Positions 17,273-28,303 of a stretch of 64,000 nt of DNA are shown piece after piece. The position numbers and the translations under genes are program-made. The stretch spans positions 1 to 64,000 of the forward strand of contig NZ_JNWO01000021.1 of the NCBI RefSeq assembly GCF_000716435.1, read 5' to 3'. Each line of letters starts with the position of its first letter. Within the stretch, counting starts at the first letter, position 1. The notes under the pieces are model-generated. The model was not told the origin of the DNA, did no database searches, and saw only the letters and a program-made list of their open reading frames with translations. This stretch comes from Streptomyces xylophagus. Its GTDB lineage: Bacteria; Actinomycetota; Actinomycetes; Streptomycetales; Streptomycetaceae.

Positions 17273-17890
17273 TTACCCGGTTCCGTCGGCCCCGCCCACC
17301 AACCTGTTCGCCGCCGCGGCCGTCGCGTCCGGCCAGGCGTCCCGCTCGGACAGGTGGAGAACGAGGGCGGCGATGTTCCAGGCGTCGTCCTCGCCGCGGT
17401 GGTGACGGCCTTCGAGCCGCAGTCCGGCGATCTCCAGGGCCTGTGCCATGCCAGGGCGTTTGCGCAGGCCGTATGCCTCGGTGAAGGCCGCTTTGGCGTT
17501 GGTGTGGTGCCGGCCGAACGGATAGGGCGTCCGGGTGTTCCGGCACTGCCGGGTGAACTGGTTGCGGTCGTAGTCGCCCCAGCTGGCCCACGGGCGGGAC
17601 CCGGCGTGGTGTTCGGCCGCCAGCAGCCGACACGCCTCGGCGAAGCCGACCCCTCCGTCCACCTCGTGTTGCGTGAGGCCGGTCAACTCCGTGCAGAACT
17701 CGCTGACCGTGGACCGGGCAGGGCGCACCAGGATCCGATGCCGGGCGAGGCGCTCCGCGCTGGCCAGGTCGACGACGGTCAGCCCGATCTCGATGATCTC
17801 GCTGACCGCGCCGGGCGGTTGGCCGCGGTCCCAGCAGGTGGCTTCGACATCCACGACGTTCAGGAGCCGTTCGGCCCCGGTGCTGTCCAT
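17273..17890 (-). CDS. 3'-5' exonuclease, DEDDh type
   Basis: 205 residues. Exo I motif VVDVEATCWD supplies Asp and Glu, Exo II is near ASWGDYDRNQF, and Exo III is HRGEDDAWNIA, with the His of the DEDDh class. The fold is that of RNase T / DnaQ-like enzymes and ERI-1-like exonucleases; DNA or RNA substrate is not decidable. Start choice: ATG 17890 gives the length I expect, but GTG 17926, with GGGA about ten bases upstream, would add 12 residues. It ends about 60 bases before the DUF6243-type gene on the same strand. Confidence 0.85.
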   Translation of the reverse strand: MDSTGAERLLNVVDVEATCWDRGQPPGAVSEIIEIGLTVVDLASAERLARHRILVRPARSTVSEFCTELTGLTQHEVDGGVGFAEACRLLAAEHHAGSRPWASWGDYDRNQFTRQCRNTRTPYPFGRHHTNAKAAFTEAYGLRKRPGMAQALEIAGLRLEGRHHRGEDDAWNIAALVLHLSERDAWPDATAAAANRLVGGADGTG

Positions 17891-17996
17891 GGCGGGAAGG
17901 GTAGGGACGAGTGGCTGCCGGGGCACCTGGATTTTCCCGCCGCGGTGCCGACGTCCCCGGGCACCTCTCGGGCCCGGGGCGCGTGCTCGGCGGGTG

Positions 17997-19823
17997 TCAG
18001 CCGCCGTAGGCCCCCGAAGCCGTCAGGCGCAGTGCCGTGTCGATCAGTGGCACGTGGCTGAAGGCCTGCGGGAAGTTGCCGACCTGGCGTTGCAGGCGGG
18101 GGTCCCACTCCTCGGCGAGGAGGCCCAGGTCGTTGCGGAGCGAGAGGAGCTTCTCGAAGAGCTTGCGGGCCTCGTCCACGCGGCCGATCATCGCGAGGTC
18201 GTCCGCCATCCAGAACGAGCAGGCCAGGAAGGCGCCCTCGTCGCCGGGGAGGCCGTCGACGCCCTCGTCCTCGCCCGAGGTGGGGTAGCGCAGGATGAAG
18301 CCGTCCGGCGTGGACAGCTCGCGCTGGATCGCCTCGATCGTGCCGATCACGCGCTTGTCGTCCGGGGGCAGGAAGCCCATCTGCGGGATGAGGAGCAGCG
18401 AGGCGTCCAGCTCCTTCGAGCCGTACGACTGCGTGAAGGTGTTGCGCTCCTTGTCGTAGCCGCGCTCGCACACGTCCCGGTGGATGTCGTCGCGCAGTTC
18501 GCGCCACTTCTCCAGCGGGCCGTCCGCGTCGCCCGACTCGATCAGCTTGATCGTGCGGTCGACCGCGACCCAGGCCATCACCTTCGAGTGCACGAAGTGA
18601 CGGCGCGGGCCGCGCACCTCCCAGATGCCCTCGTCCGGCTCGTCCCAGTGCTTCTCCAGGTAGCGGATCAGCTTCAGCTGGAGCAGGGAGGCGTAGTCGT
18701 TGCGGGCCAGGCCCGTCATGTGGGCCAGGTGCAGGGCCTCGGTGACCTCGCCGTAGACGTCGAGCTGGAGCTGGTGCGCGGCGCCGTTGCCGACCCGGAC
18801 CGGGCCGGAGTTCTCGTAGCCCGGTAGCCAGTCCAGTTCCGCCTCGCCGAGCTCGCGCTCGCCGGCGATGCCGTACATGATCTGCAGGTTCTCCGGGTCG
18901 CCGGCGACGGCGCGCAGGAGCCACTCGCGCCAGGCGCGGGCCTCCTCGCGGTAGCCGGTGCGCAGGAGCGAGGAGAGGGTGATGGCCGCGTCGCGGAGCC
19001 AGGTGTAGCGGTAGTCCCAGTTGCGGACGCCGCCGATCTCCTCCGGGAGGGAGGTGGTCGGCGCGGCGACGATGCCGCCCGTCGGGGCGTACGTGAGCGC
19101 CTTGAGGGTGATCAGGGAGCGGACGACGGCCTCGCGGTACGGGCCGTGGTACGTGCACTGGTCGACCCAGTCGCGCCAGAAGTCCTCCGTGGCCTCCAGC
19201 GACTGCTCCGGCTCGGGGAGCGGCGGCGGCTGCTTGTGCGAGGGCTCCCAGGAGATGGTGAACGCGATGCGGTCACCCGGCGCGACCGTGAAGTCCGCGT
19301 ACGTCGTGAGCTGCTTGCCGTAGGTCTCCGCGGATGTGTCGAACCACACGGAGTCGGGGCCCGCGACGGCGACCGTGCGGCCCTCGTGCTTGTGCACCCA
19401 CGGGGTGACCCGGCCGTAGGAGAAACGCATCCGGAGGGTCGAGCGCATCGGGACGCGGCCGGAGATGCCCTCCACGATGCGGATCAGCTGGGGGGCGCCG
19501 TCGCGAGGGGGCATGAAATCGGTCACGCGGACCGTGCCTCGCGGGGTGTCCCACTCGGATTCCAGGATGAGCGAGTCGCCGCGGTAGCCGCGCCGGGCAG
19601 CCCTCGGCGGCGGCGCGTCGGAGGCGTGGGCCGGGCCCAGCCGCCAGAAGCCGTGTTCCTCCGTGCCCAGTAGACCGGCGAAGATGGCATGGGAGTCGAA
19701 TCGGGGCAGGCACAGCCAGTCCACCGTGCCGTCCCGGCAGACCAATGCCGCAGTCTGCATGTCTCCGATGAGTGCGTAATCTTCGATGCGCCCGGCCACG
19801 TGCAACTCCAGTCGAACGGCCAC
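17997..19823 (-). CDS. Glycoside hydrolase family 15 protein (trehalase/glucoamylase-like)
   Basis: 608 residues, matching the mycobacterial GH15 trehalase type. The N-terminal GH15 cap domain is ~1-215, and the (alpha/alpha)6 barrel follows. WDYRYTWLRDA lies near residue 265. DEGIWEVRG near 390 carries the presumed general acid, and LAEEWDP...NFPQAFSHVPLI near 570 carries the general base. The likely reaction is hydrolysis of trehalose or an alpha-glucan. There is no signal peptide, so it is cytosolic. GTG 19823 has GAGGGG about five bases upstream. The promoter should lie in the 436-bp region shared with pyrG. Confidence 0.9.
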   Translation of the reverse strand: MAVRLELHVAGRIEDYALIGDMQTAALVCRDGTVDWLCLPRFDSHAIFAGLLGTEEHGFWRLGPAHASDAPPPRAARRGYRGDSLILESEWDTPRGTVRVTDFMPPRDGAPQLIRIVEGISGRVPMRSTLRMRFSYGRVTPWVHKHEGRTVAVAGPDSVWFDTSAETYGKQLTTYADFTVAPGDRIAFTISWEPSHKQPPPLPEPEQSLEATEDFWRDWVDQCTYHGPYREAVVRSLITLKALTYAPTGGIVAAPTTSLPEEIGGVRNWDYRYTWLRDAAITLSSLLRTGYREEARAWREWLLRAVAGDPENLQIMYGIAGERELGEAELDWLPGYENSGPVRVGNGAAHQLQLDVYGEVTEALHLAHMTGLARNDYASLLQLKLIRYLEKHWDEPDEGIWEVRGPRRHFVHSKVMAWVAVDRTIKLIESGDADGPLEKWRELRDDIHRDVCERGYDKERNTFTQSYGSKELDASLLLIPQMGFLPPDDKRVIGTIEAIQRELSTPDGFILRYPTSGEDEGVDGLPGDEGAFLACSFWMADDLAMIGRVDEARKLFEKLLSLRNDLGLLAEEWDPRLQRQVGNFPQAFSHVPLIDTALRLTASGAYGG

Positions 19824-20259
19824 GTCGCCCCTCAGAAAAGGGGCGGTCGCTGTGTGCGGTCAAGGGATCGTTTGTAGTGCGTCGTTGAGCCATGAAGCAA
19901 ATGGCGGTCGTCGCTCAACGGACTGACGAGCTCTCGTTGTTCCGGGATATACGGGCGGGGGTGGTGCCGTGTTCCGGGCCGGCTCGGCAGCGAGTGTCCG
20001 AGCAGGATACGACGCACGTAGATGATCTGTGTGCCGCTCTCGCCAACGGACCTGGGCCGAACGGGTGAGCAACGGGTGAGAAGCAGGTAACCAGGGCGCG
20101 TCTGTGTCGACGCGAGTGACCTGTGTGTCGACGTGAGTGCGGAGCGTGGCCGGAAGCCATCTCGTCCGGGCGCTGATACCCTGGTAGCCCGTGGACCGGT
20201 GGGCACACAGAACCCCCGACCGCAACTCGAACCGCGACCACGGGAGCCCCCTCTTGGCC
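19824..20259. other. Divergent control region, GH15 gene / pyrG
   Basis: 436 bp without a convincing gene. It holds two sets of direct repeats: AACGGGTGAG at 20060-20069 and 20071-20080 (period 11), and TGTGTCGACGCGAGTG at 20103-20118, repeated with one mismatch at 20124-20139 (period 21). Both periods are whole helical turns, as expected for stacked binding sites. I could not place -10/-35 boxes with confidence, and saw no pyrimidine-run attenuator like that of Bacillus pyrG. Confidence 0.5.
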
Positions 20260-21927
<1,668 letters not shown>

Positions 21928-22022
21928 TACGAGGGTTGTACGGTGACCGGGGTGTATGCCTTCACAAGGTGTGCGCCCCGGTTTCTTTATGCAGTGCAGG
22001 CACAGGCGCGGGAGGACAGGGC

Positions 22023-22649
22023 ATGACCATCAAGGACACCCCGGAGGAGTGGGAGATCCGGGCGACCGTGACCCCCTTCGTGGGCAACAAGACCTCCGTG
22101 CGCACCGACGACGTGGTCATGCCCGACGGCACGGTCGTGCACCGCGACTACCAGGTCCACCCCGGCTCCGTGGCGATCCTCGCCCTGGACGAGGAGGACC
22201 GGGTCCTGGTCATCAAGCAGTACCGCCACCCCGTCCGGCAGAAGCTGTGGGAGATCCCGGCCGGACTGCTCGACATCCCCGGCGAGAACCCGCTGCACGC
22301 CGCCCAGCGCGAGCTGTACGAGGAGGCGCACGTCAAGGCCGAGGACTGGCGGGTGCTGACCGACGTCTACACCTCGCCCGGCGGCAGCGACGAGGCCGTC
22401 CGTGTCTTCCTCGCCCGTGATCTGTCCGAGGCCGACGGACAGCGCTTCGAGGTCGAGGACGAGGAGGCCGACATGGAGCACGCGCGCGTGCCACTCGACG
22501 ACCTGGTCCGCGGGGTCCTCGCGGGCGAGTTGCACAACAGCTGCCTCGTCATCGGTGTCCTCGCCCTGGTCGCCGCCCGGCACGGCGACGGCATCGACGC
22601 GCTGCGCCCCGCCGAGGCGCCGTGGCCCGCGCGTCCCTTCGAGTCCTGA
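22023..22649 (+). CDS. Nudix hydrolase, ADP-ribose pyrophosphatase type
   Basis: 208 residues. It probably cleaves ADP-ribose to AMP and ribose-5-phosphate. The Nudix box is at 81-103 (GLLDIPGENPLHAAQREL then YEEAH), preceded by KQYRHPVRQKLWEIPAG, which is typical of ADPRases. The catalytic Glu residues are present, but the last Gly of the box is His. ATG 22023 has GGAGGACAGG upstream. It follows pyrG on the same strand and recycles ADP-ribose made by NAD-consuming enzymes; compare the ADP-ribosylglycohydrolase at 32020. Confidence 0.9.
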   Translation: MTIKDTPEEWEIRATVTPFVGNKTSVRTDDVVMPDGTVVHRDYQVHPGSVAILALDEEDRVLVIKQYRHPVRQKLWEIPAGLLDIPGENPLHAAQRELYEEAHVKAEDWRVLTDVYTSPGGSDEAVRVFLARDLSEADGQRFEVEDEEADMEHARVPLDDLVRGVLAGELHNSCLVIGVLALVAARHGDGIDALRPAEAPWPARPFES

Positions 22650-22728
22650 ACCCACGCCTCACCGACGCCTCACCCAGACCTCACCCACCCCTCATCCTTT
22701 CCGCCTCTTTCGGCGTCTTCCGGTGTGA

Positions 22729-22747
22729 CGATCGGCTGATCCGATCG
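22729..22747. promoter_or_regulatory. Perfect inverted repeat upstream of the TPR ATPase gene
   Basis: CGATCGG-N5-CCGATCG, a 7-5-7 palindrome, lies 118 bases before the GTG at 22865. It has no T tract, so an operator is as likely as a terminator for the Nudix gene. Just before it (22652-22695) are four degenerate copies of an ~11-bp ACGCCTCACCC-like unit. Confidence 0.45.
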
Positions 22748-22864
22748 GGGGATGTGCCCGCCGCGCTCCGCACGGTTCGTCGCAGAGCGTGAACTAGGCT
22801 CTGGAATCACCCGATCCGGAGTCCCGGCGGGCTATGCGCGTGCAGTGGGACGGGAGTGTGGCCC

Positions 22865-24952
22865 GTGACGGATCAGGCGGTGGACACCGGCGGCGTGAGG
22901 CTGTCCGAGGACACTTCTCCCGAGGGCCAATTCCTGGGCCGCGCAAGAGAGTTGAAGGAGCTCCGCGCCGACATCGAGCGCGCGGGCCTGGACACCATCG
23001 CCGGCCGCAAGGCCCCCCGCGCACGCGTCCTCCTCATCGCGGGCAAGCCCGGCTCCGGCCGTAGCGCGCTCGCCGAGGAACTCGTCCGACAGGTCGCTGA
23101 CCGTTACGACCACGGTGTGCTCCGGGCGCGGCTCAGCGAGCCCGACGGCACTCCCGTCCCCACCGAGCGCACCGCCCGCGAACTCCTCACCGCCCTGGAG
23201 CTGCCGACCCCCGCCGGCGCCTCCGAGGACGACCTCTCGGACATCCTGCGCGACGCCCTCGCCGACCGGCGGGCGCTGCTCCTGCTCGACGACGCGGCCG
23301 ACGCCGGGCAGGTCGACGCGCTGCTGCCGGACACCCCGGACTGCCTGGTCGTCGCCGTCTCCGGCGGTCCGCTGACCGGCATCGCGGATGTCCGCCCCTG
23401 CACCCTGGGCGGCCTCGACACCAAGTCCGCGCTGGAACTGCTCACCCGCTACACCGGCGCGGTCCGCATCACCGTCGACCCGGTCGCCGCCGAGGGCCTC
23501 GTCGAGGTGTGCCAGGCCCAGCCCGCCGCGCTGACCCTGGCCGGCGGCTGGCTCGCCGCCCGGCCGCAGGCGGCCGTCGCCGACCTCGCCAAGCACCTGC
23601 ACGCCGAGAGCGACGAGGGCACCCCGCTGAGCCGAGTCTTCCGGCTCGTCTACGGCTCACTGCCGAGCCCCGCCGCCCGGATACTGCGACTGCTCTCCCT
23701 CGCCCCGGCCGGCCTCGTCGACCCGCAGACCGCCTCCGCGCTCGCCGGCTGCTCGGTCAACGGCGCCCGCACCACCCTGGACGACTTCGTCGCCGCGGGC
23801 CTGCTGCGGGCCCTGGACTCCCCGCTGCCGCAGTACGAGGTCCCCGGCTGCCTCCAGCCCCTCCTGTACGCCCTCGCCGAGACCCAGGACCGCCCGGCCG
23901 AGCTCCAACTGGCCCGCGCCCGCATGCTGGAGCGGACCGTACGGCTGCTCCAGTCCTGCCGCGCCATCACCGAGACCGACAGCCCCCAGGCCCGCGAAAA
24001 ACTCCTAGGCATGCCCCGCGCGCTGCGCTTCCCGACCCCTCGGGCCGCCGCCGACTGGCTGCGCGTCCGCCAGCCCGCCCTGCTGGCCTCCGCCCGCCTC
24101 GCGGTCGCCGACGGCGAACTCGACACGCTGGCCCGCCGGTTGATGTCCCAGCTGGTGCGCGCGATGGTCGCCCACTTCGGCACCCAGGCCGCCGCCCCCG
24201 AGCTCTACGGCATCCACCGCCTCGTCCTCGACGTGGCCGAGCGGCGGAACCTGCCCCGCGAGAAGGCCGCGGCGCTGCTGAACCTCGCCGATCTGGACGC
24301 GCAGACCGGCCGTACGACCGAGGCGCTGGCCCGCTACCGGGCCGCTCTGGACGCCGGACGCGAAGCAAATGACCCGTATGCGACCGGTCGCGCGATGGAA
24401 TCCGTAGGCGGCGCGCACCAGGAGCTCGGCGACTACGACCGGGCCGCCGACTGGTTCGGCCGCGCGCTGGCCCAGCGGCTCGCCCGGGACGAGCGCGCGG
24501 AGGCCGCCCGGCTCTACGGCCGGATCGCCGCCGCGCACACCTACGCGGGCCGTTACGGCGAGGCGCTGAGGCACTGGCGGGCGGCCGTCGCCGGATACCG
24601 CAAGAACGGTGATGTGCCCGCCCAGGCAAGGGCGTTGAGCGAGCTGGCACGGGTCCAGGAGTACGCGGGCCGCCCCGAGGAGTCGCTGCTGACCTGTCAC
24701 GAGGCCGTGGAGTGGGCGCGCCGCGCGGAGGACGTCCGGCTGCAGGCGGCGTTGCAGCTGCGGCTGGCCGACACCCTCGACCGGCTCGGTGACCCGGCGT
24801 CCGCCGCGCTGCACCGCGGGACGGCCGAGCGGATGCTCGGCGAGGAGCTCCTGGAGGGCGATTCGGCCCCCGAAACCCCGGAATCCACCTCCGAACCCCT
24901 GGAACAAGACGCTAACGCCTGCGAAATCCGTAGTACATCCGCCGAAGATTGA
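22865..24952 (+). CDS. STAND-like ATPase with C-terminal TPRs
   Basis: 695 residues. It has an N-terminal NTPase (~20-330), a winged-helix-like middle, and TPR repeats at ~460-640 (for example ARYRAALDAGREAND, ADWFGRALAQRLARDERA, LRHWRAAVAGYRKNG). Walker A at 60-67 reads GKPGSGRS: Arg replaces the usual Lys. Walker B is RALLLLDDA. The layout resembles AfsR/SARP-type or NB-ARC signalling proteins but lacks a DNA-binding domain. GTG 22865 is chosen, with GGGAG eight bases upstream; GTG 22856 overlaps that site. A disordered acidic tail ends the protein. The function is unknown. Confidence 0.85.
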   Translation: MTDQAVDTGGVRLSEDTSPEGQFLGRARELKELRADIERAGLDTIAGRKAPRARVLLIAGKPGSGRSALAEELVRQVADRYDHGVLRARLSEPDGTPVPTERTARELLTALELPTPAGASEDDLSDILRDALADRRALLLLDDAADAGQVDALLPDTPDCLVVAVSGGPLTGIADVRPCTLGGLDTKSALELLTRYTGAVRITVDPVAAEGLVEVCQAQPAALTLAGGWLAARPQAAVADLAKHLHAESDEGTPLSRVFRLVYGSLPSPAARILRLLSLAPAGLVDPQTASALAGCSVNGARTTLDDFVAAGLLRALDSPLPQYEVPGCLQPLLYALAETQDRPAELQLARARMLERTVRLLQSCRAITETDSPQAREKLLGMPRALRFPTPRAAADWLRVRQPALLASARLAVADGELDTLARRLMSQLVRAMVAHFGTQAAAPELYGIHRLVLDVAERRNLPREKAAALLNLADLDAQTGRTTEALARYRAALDAGREANDPYATGRAMESVGGAHQELGDYDRAADWFGRALAQRLARDERAEAARLYGRIAAAHTYAGRYGEALRHWRAAVAGYRKNGDVPAQARALSELARVQEYAGRPEESLLTCHEAVEWARRAEDVRLQAALQLRLADTLDRLGDPASAALHRGTAERMLGEELLEGDSAPETPESTSEPLEQDANACEIRSTSAED

Positions 24953-25094
24953 TGCATTGAAAGGCTAGACACCGGGAACACCTTCATTAGACTGGCTCTG
25001 CCGCACCTTCTCCTGCGGTCTCCCGGTGCGCTCATGCATGTCCGGGTATGAGATGTATTGCCCCACACCCTCTGAGCCAAGGACCGTGATCGAC

Positions 25095-26210
25095 GTGAAG
25101 GTCGGCATCCCCCGCGAGGTCAAGAACAACGAGTTCCGGGTGGCCATCACCCCCGCCGGCGTGCACGAGCTGGTGCGCCACGGCCACCAGGTCTTCATCG
25201 AGCACGACGCCGGCGTCGGCTCCTCGATCACGGACGACGAGTACGTCTCCGCAGGCGCGCAGATCCTCGCCACCGCGGACGAGGTCTGGGCCGGTACCGA
25301 CCTGCTGCTCAAGGTCAAGGAGCCCATCGCCGAGGAGTACCACCGCCTCCGCAAGGACCAGACGCTCTTCACCTACCTGCACCTGGCCGCCTCCAAGGAG
25401 TGCACCGACGCGCTCGTCGAGTCCGGCACCACGGCGATCGCCTACGAGACCGTCGAACTGCCCGGCCGTGCGCTGCCGCTGCTCGCCCCGATGTCCGAGG
25501 TCGCGGGCCGGCTGGCCCCGCAGGTCGGCGCCTACCACCTGATGCGCTCGGTCGGCGGGCGCGGTGTGCTGCCCGGCGGTGTCCCCGGCACGCAGCCCGC
25601 GCGGGCCGTCGTCATCGGCGGCGGGGTCTCCGGCTGGAACGCCACGCAGATCGCCGTCGGCATGGGCTTCCACGTCACGCTGCTCGACCGCGACATCAAC
25701 AAGCTCCGCGAGGCCGACAAGGTCTTCGGCACCAAGGTCCGCGCGATCATGTCCAACTCCTTCGAGCTGGAGAAGGCCGTCCTGGACGCCGACCTCGTCA
25801 TCGGCGCGGTGCTCATCCCGGGCGCCAAAGCACCGAAGTTGGTCACCAACGAACTCGTGGCGCGGATGAAGCCCGGAAGTGTTCTTGTCGACATCGCGAT
25901 CGACCAGGGCGGCTGCTTCGAGGACTCGCGTCCGACGACCCACGCCGAACCGACCTTCCCGGTCCACGACTCGGTCTTCTACTGCGTCGCCAACATGCCC
26001 GGCGCGGTGCCCAACACGTCGACCTACGCGCTCACCAACGCCACGCTCCCGTACATCGTCGAGCTCGCGAACCGCGGCTGGGTCGAGGCGCTGCGACGTG
26101 ATCCTGCTCTCGCCAAGGGCCTCAACACCCATGACGGCAAGGTGATTTACCGCGAGGTCGCCGAGGCGCACGGACTGGAGCACGTCGAGCTGGAATCGCT
26201 GCTCGGCTGA
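25095..26210 (+). CDS. ald: L-alanine dehydrogenase
   Basis: 371 residues, the same length as mycobacterial Ald. It interconverts L-alanine and pyruvate with NAD and ammonia. The N-terminal GIPREVKNNEFRVAITPAGV is diagnostic. The catalytic Lys/His lie in LLKVKEPI and TYLHLAA, and the NAD-binding motif is VVIGGGVSGWNA. GTG 25095 fits the family length and the AAGGA spacing of 11; GTG 25086 would leave only two bases. An AT-richer segment with TAGAC motifs (24965-24993) precedes the gene and may hold its promoter. Confidence 0.95.
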   Translation: MKVGIPREVKNNEFRVAITPAGVHELVRHGHQVFIEHDAGVGSSITDDEYVSAGAQILATADEVWAGTDLLLKVKEPIAEEYHRLRKDQTLFTYLHLAASKECTDALVESGTTAIAYETVELPGRALPLLAPMSEVAGRLAPQVGAYHLMRSVGGRGVLPGGVPGTQPARAVVIGGGVSGWNATQIAVGMGFHVTLLDRDINKLREADKVFGTKVRAIMSNSFELEKAVLDADLVIGAVLIPGAKAPKLVTNELVARMKPGSVLVDIAIDQGGCFEDSRPTTHAEPTFPVHDSVFYCVANMPGAVPNTSTYALTNATLPYIVELANRGWVEALRRDPALAKGLNTHDGKVIYREVAEAHGLEHVELESLLG

Positions 26211-26276
26211 CTCTGTCGACTAAGTCACCGTTCAGCAAAAGGCGATACGTCAACACAGGTCGTCAACACAGCACGC

Positions 26277-26308
26277 CCGGCCGGACCTTGCTCGAGAGGT
26301 CCGGCCGG
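26277..26308 (+). terminator. Hairpin downstream of ald
   Basis: A perfect 12-bp stem, CCGGCCGGACCT (26277-26288) with AGGTCCGGCCGG (26297-26308), and an 8-base loop. It lies 67 bases after the ald stop and has no T tract. It separates ald from the parA-like operon promoter. Confidence 0.75.
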
Positions 26309-26468
26309 AAGTGTGTGTATGGTCACTTTGCGGCACTCGGTCAACTCGCGCCGAACGTAACCCTTGAACCGATTCGTGCACCGGTGAAACCTGCTGTGCG
26401 ACTGCCGTACGCCCTTGACAGAGGGATGTTTCATTGCCGACACATCGGGCCGGGTCCGGCGGATTGTG

Positions 26469-26498
26469 TTGCTGCGAACACCCGACACGCCATAGAGT
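26469..26498 (+). promoter_or_regulatory. Candidate sigma-70-type promoter of the parA/scpAB operon
   Basis: TTGCTG (26469-26474), an 18-base spacer, then TAGAGT (26493-26498). A start near 26505 would leave a ~65-base leader ending in a perfect AAGGAGGT ribosome site at 26553-26560. The 26211-26570 region holds nothing else that I can support besides the hairpin. Confidence 0.5.
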
Positions 26499-26570
26499 CG
26501 CCATCCGTCGGCATGGTGCCACGCTGACCTATCGAGAAGTTCCCTGGTCACCAAGGAGGTAAGACGACTT

Positions 26571-27749
26571 GTGAATGAGTCGACATTTTCTCCCGGGGGT
26601 GGTCAACCAGGAATGCCTGCAAGGGGCCAGGAGCCCGCGGGGTTCGAGGCTGTCGGCTCCGTTGCGGTGCGAACCTTCGCAGCCCACCAGGGTCACCAGA
26701 AGCCAGGGGTGACTCAGCCAGCACACCAGAGCATGGATGGCCATCACGTGAACGCCATGGCCGGCGACGGAAGGGGCGCGCCCCACAACCATTTCGCCGA
26801 CTACGACGAACTGCCCGACGGGCACTTCTACGACCCCGACGCCGAGTACGAGCCCGATCCCGAGTACGCGGCCACACTCGCGCCCGACGCGGCCCGCCAG
26901 CGCCGTGAGCGCGTGGGCCCGACCGGACGCCCGCTCCCGTACTTCCCGATTCCGGGCCCGCTGACCAGTCACGGCCCCGCGACGATCGTCGCGATGTGCA
27001 ACCAGAAGGGCGGCGTCGGCAAGACCACGTCGACCATCAACCTGGGTGCCGCGCTCGCGGAGTACGGCCGGCGTGTACTGCTCGTCGACTTCGACCCGCA
27101 GGGCGCGCTGTCGGTCGGACTGGGCGTCAATCCCATGGAGTTGGACCTCACCGTCTACAACCTGCTCATGGAGCGGGGCATGTCGGCCGACGAGGTACTC
27201 CTCAAGACAGCTGTCCCGAACATGGACTTGCTGCCCAGCAACATCGACTTGTCGGCCGCCGAAGTGCAGTTGGTGAGCGAGGTCGCGCGCGAGTCCACCC
27301 TGCAGCGGGCGTTGAAGCCGCTGATGGCCGACTACGACTACATCGTGATCGACTGTCAGCCCTCCCTCGGCCTGCTCACCGTGAACGCCCTGACGGCGGC
27401 TCACAAGGTGATCGTGCCGCTGGAGTGCGAGTTCTTCGCGCTGCGTGGTGTCGCGCTGCTGACGGAGACCATCGAGAAGGTCCAGGAGCGGCTCAACCCC
27501 GAGCTGGAACTCGACGGCATCCTCGCCACGATGTACGACTCCCGCACCGTGCACAGCCGTGAGGTGCTCGCCCGCGTGGTCGAGGCGTTCGACGATCACG
27601 TCTACCACACGGTCATCGGGCGCACGGTGCGCTTCCCGGAGACCACGGTCGCCGGTGAGCCCATCACCACGTACGCCTCCAACTCCGTCGGTGCCGCCGC
27701 CTATCGCCAGCTCGCCAGGGAGGTGCTCGCCCGGTGTCACGCCGAGTGA
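26571..27749 (+). CDS. ParA family ATPase (orphan, scpAB operon)
   Basis: 392 residues. The deviant Walker A CNQKGGVGKTTSTINLG begins near residue 143, and the Walker A' aspartates lie in LLVDFDPQG. YIVIDCQPSLG is Walker B, and LECEFFALRGVALL follows. Such ATPases use a nucleoid gradient to position cargo. An N-terminal extension of ~135 residues is rich in Gly, Pro, Asp and Tyr and probably disordered. GTG 26571 has a perfect AAGGAGGT ten bases upstream. No ParB with a KorB/Spo0J domain is adjacent; instead the next gene, overlapping by 16 bases, looks like a ribbon-helix-helix protein, followed by scpA and scpB. Confidence 0.92.
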   Translation: MNESTFSPGGGQPGMPARGQEPAGFEAVGSVAVRTFAAHQGHQKPGVTQPAHQSMDGHHVNAMAGDGRGAPHNHFADYDELPDGHFYDPDAEYEPDPEYAATLAPDAARQRRERVGPTGRPLPYFPIPGPLTSHGPATIVAMCNQKGGVGKTTSTINLGAALAEYGRRVLLVDFDPQGALSVGLGVNPMELDLTVYNLLMERGMSADEVLLKTAVPNMDLLPSNIDLSAAEVQLVSEVARESTLQRALKPLMADYDYIVIDCQPSLGLLTVNALTAAHKVIVPLECEFFALRGVALLTETIEKVQERLNPELELDGILATMYDSRTVHSREVLARVVEAFDDHVYHTVIGRTVRFPETTVAGEPITTYASNSVGAAAYRQLAREVLARCHAE

Positions 27750-28285
27750 GTCTGCCGGGGGCCGACGAACTGTTCCGTACGACAGGGGGGATGGCGCTCC
27801 AATCGTCCACCCCCAGGAGCCGGGCCAACGGCGAGGCCCGGGTACCGGCTCCGGCGGGGGAGAGCGACGGTGCCGCCGCCGGGGAGGACGCCCCGCAGTC
27901 CGTACCCGCCCAGGGCGGTGACGGAGAGGGCGCAGAACACGTCGCTGCGGACGCGGACGGCGGCGAGTCCCGCAGCCGGTCCGCGGACGGCTCAGGACGC
28001 CGTCAGGAGGCGCAGGAAGGTTCTGCCCAGCCGCGGAAGCAGCGTCAGCGGGCGCAGGCCCAGCGCCGGCCCAGCGGGCGGGAGCGGCACGACGAGAAGA
28101 TCACCGTGTACGTGTCCGCCGAGGAACTCATCGACCTGGAGCACGCCCGCCTGATGCTCCGGGGCGAGCACGGTCTCGCGGTCGACCGCGGCCGGATCGT
28201 GCGCGAGGCGGTCGCCGTCGTCCTGGCCGATCTGGAGTCCCGCGGGGACGCGAGCATTCTCGTACGCCGGCTTCGCGGGCGGTAG
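27734..28285 (+). CDS. Probable ribbon-helix-helix partner of the ParA-like ATPase
   Basis: 183 residues. Residues 1-115 are disordered (Gly/Asp/Glu, then a basic RKQRQRAQAQRR patch). Residues ~118-165 read as strand-helix-helix: EKITVYVSAEELIDLEHARL, then AVDRGRIVREAVAVVLADLE. That is the order of RHH/CopG-type DNA-binding domains, with a basic tail VRRLRGR. GTG 27734 overlaps the parA-like stop by 16 bases. Small RHH proteins serve as ParB-like partners of ParA on plasmids, so pairing with the upstream ATPase is a reasonable inference. No named family was recognised. Confidence 0.75.
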   Translation: MSRRVSLPGADELFRTTGGMALQSSTPRSRANGEARVPAPAGESDGAAAGEDAPQSVPAQGGDGEGAEHVAADADGGESRSRSADGSGRRQEAQEGSAQPRKQRQRAQAQRRPSGRERHDEKITVYVSAEELIDLEHARLMLRGEHGLAVDRGRIVREAVAVVLADLESRGDASILVRRLRGR

Positions 28286-28303
28286 CGGTAGCCTGCGGGG
28301 GCC

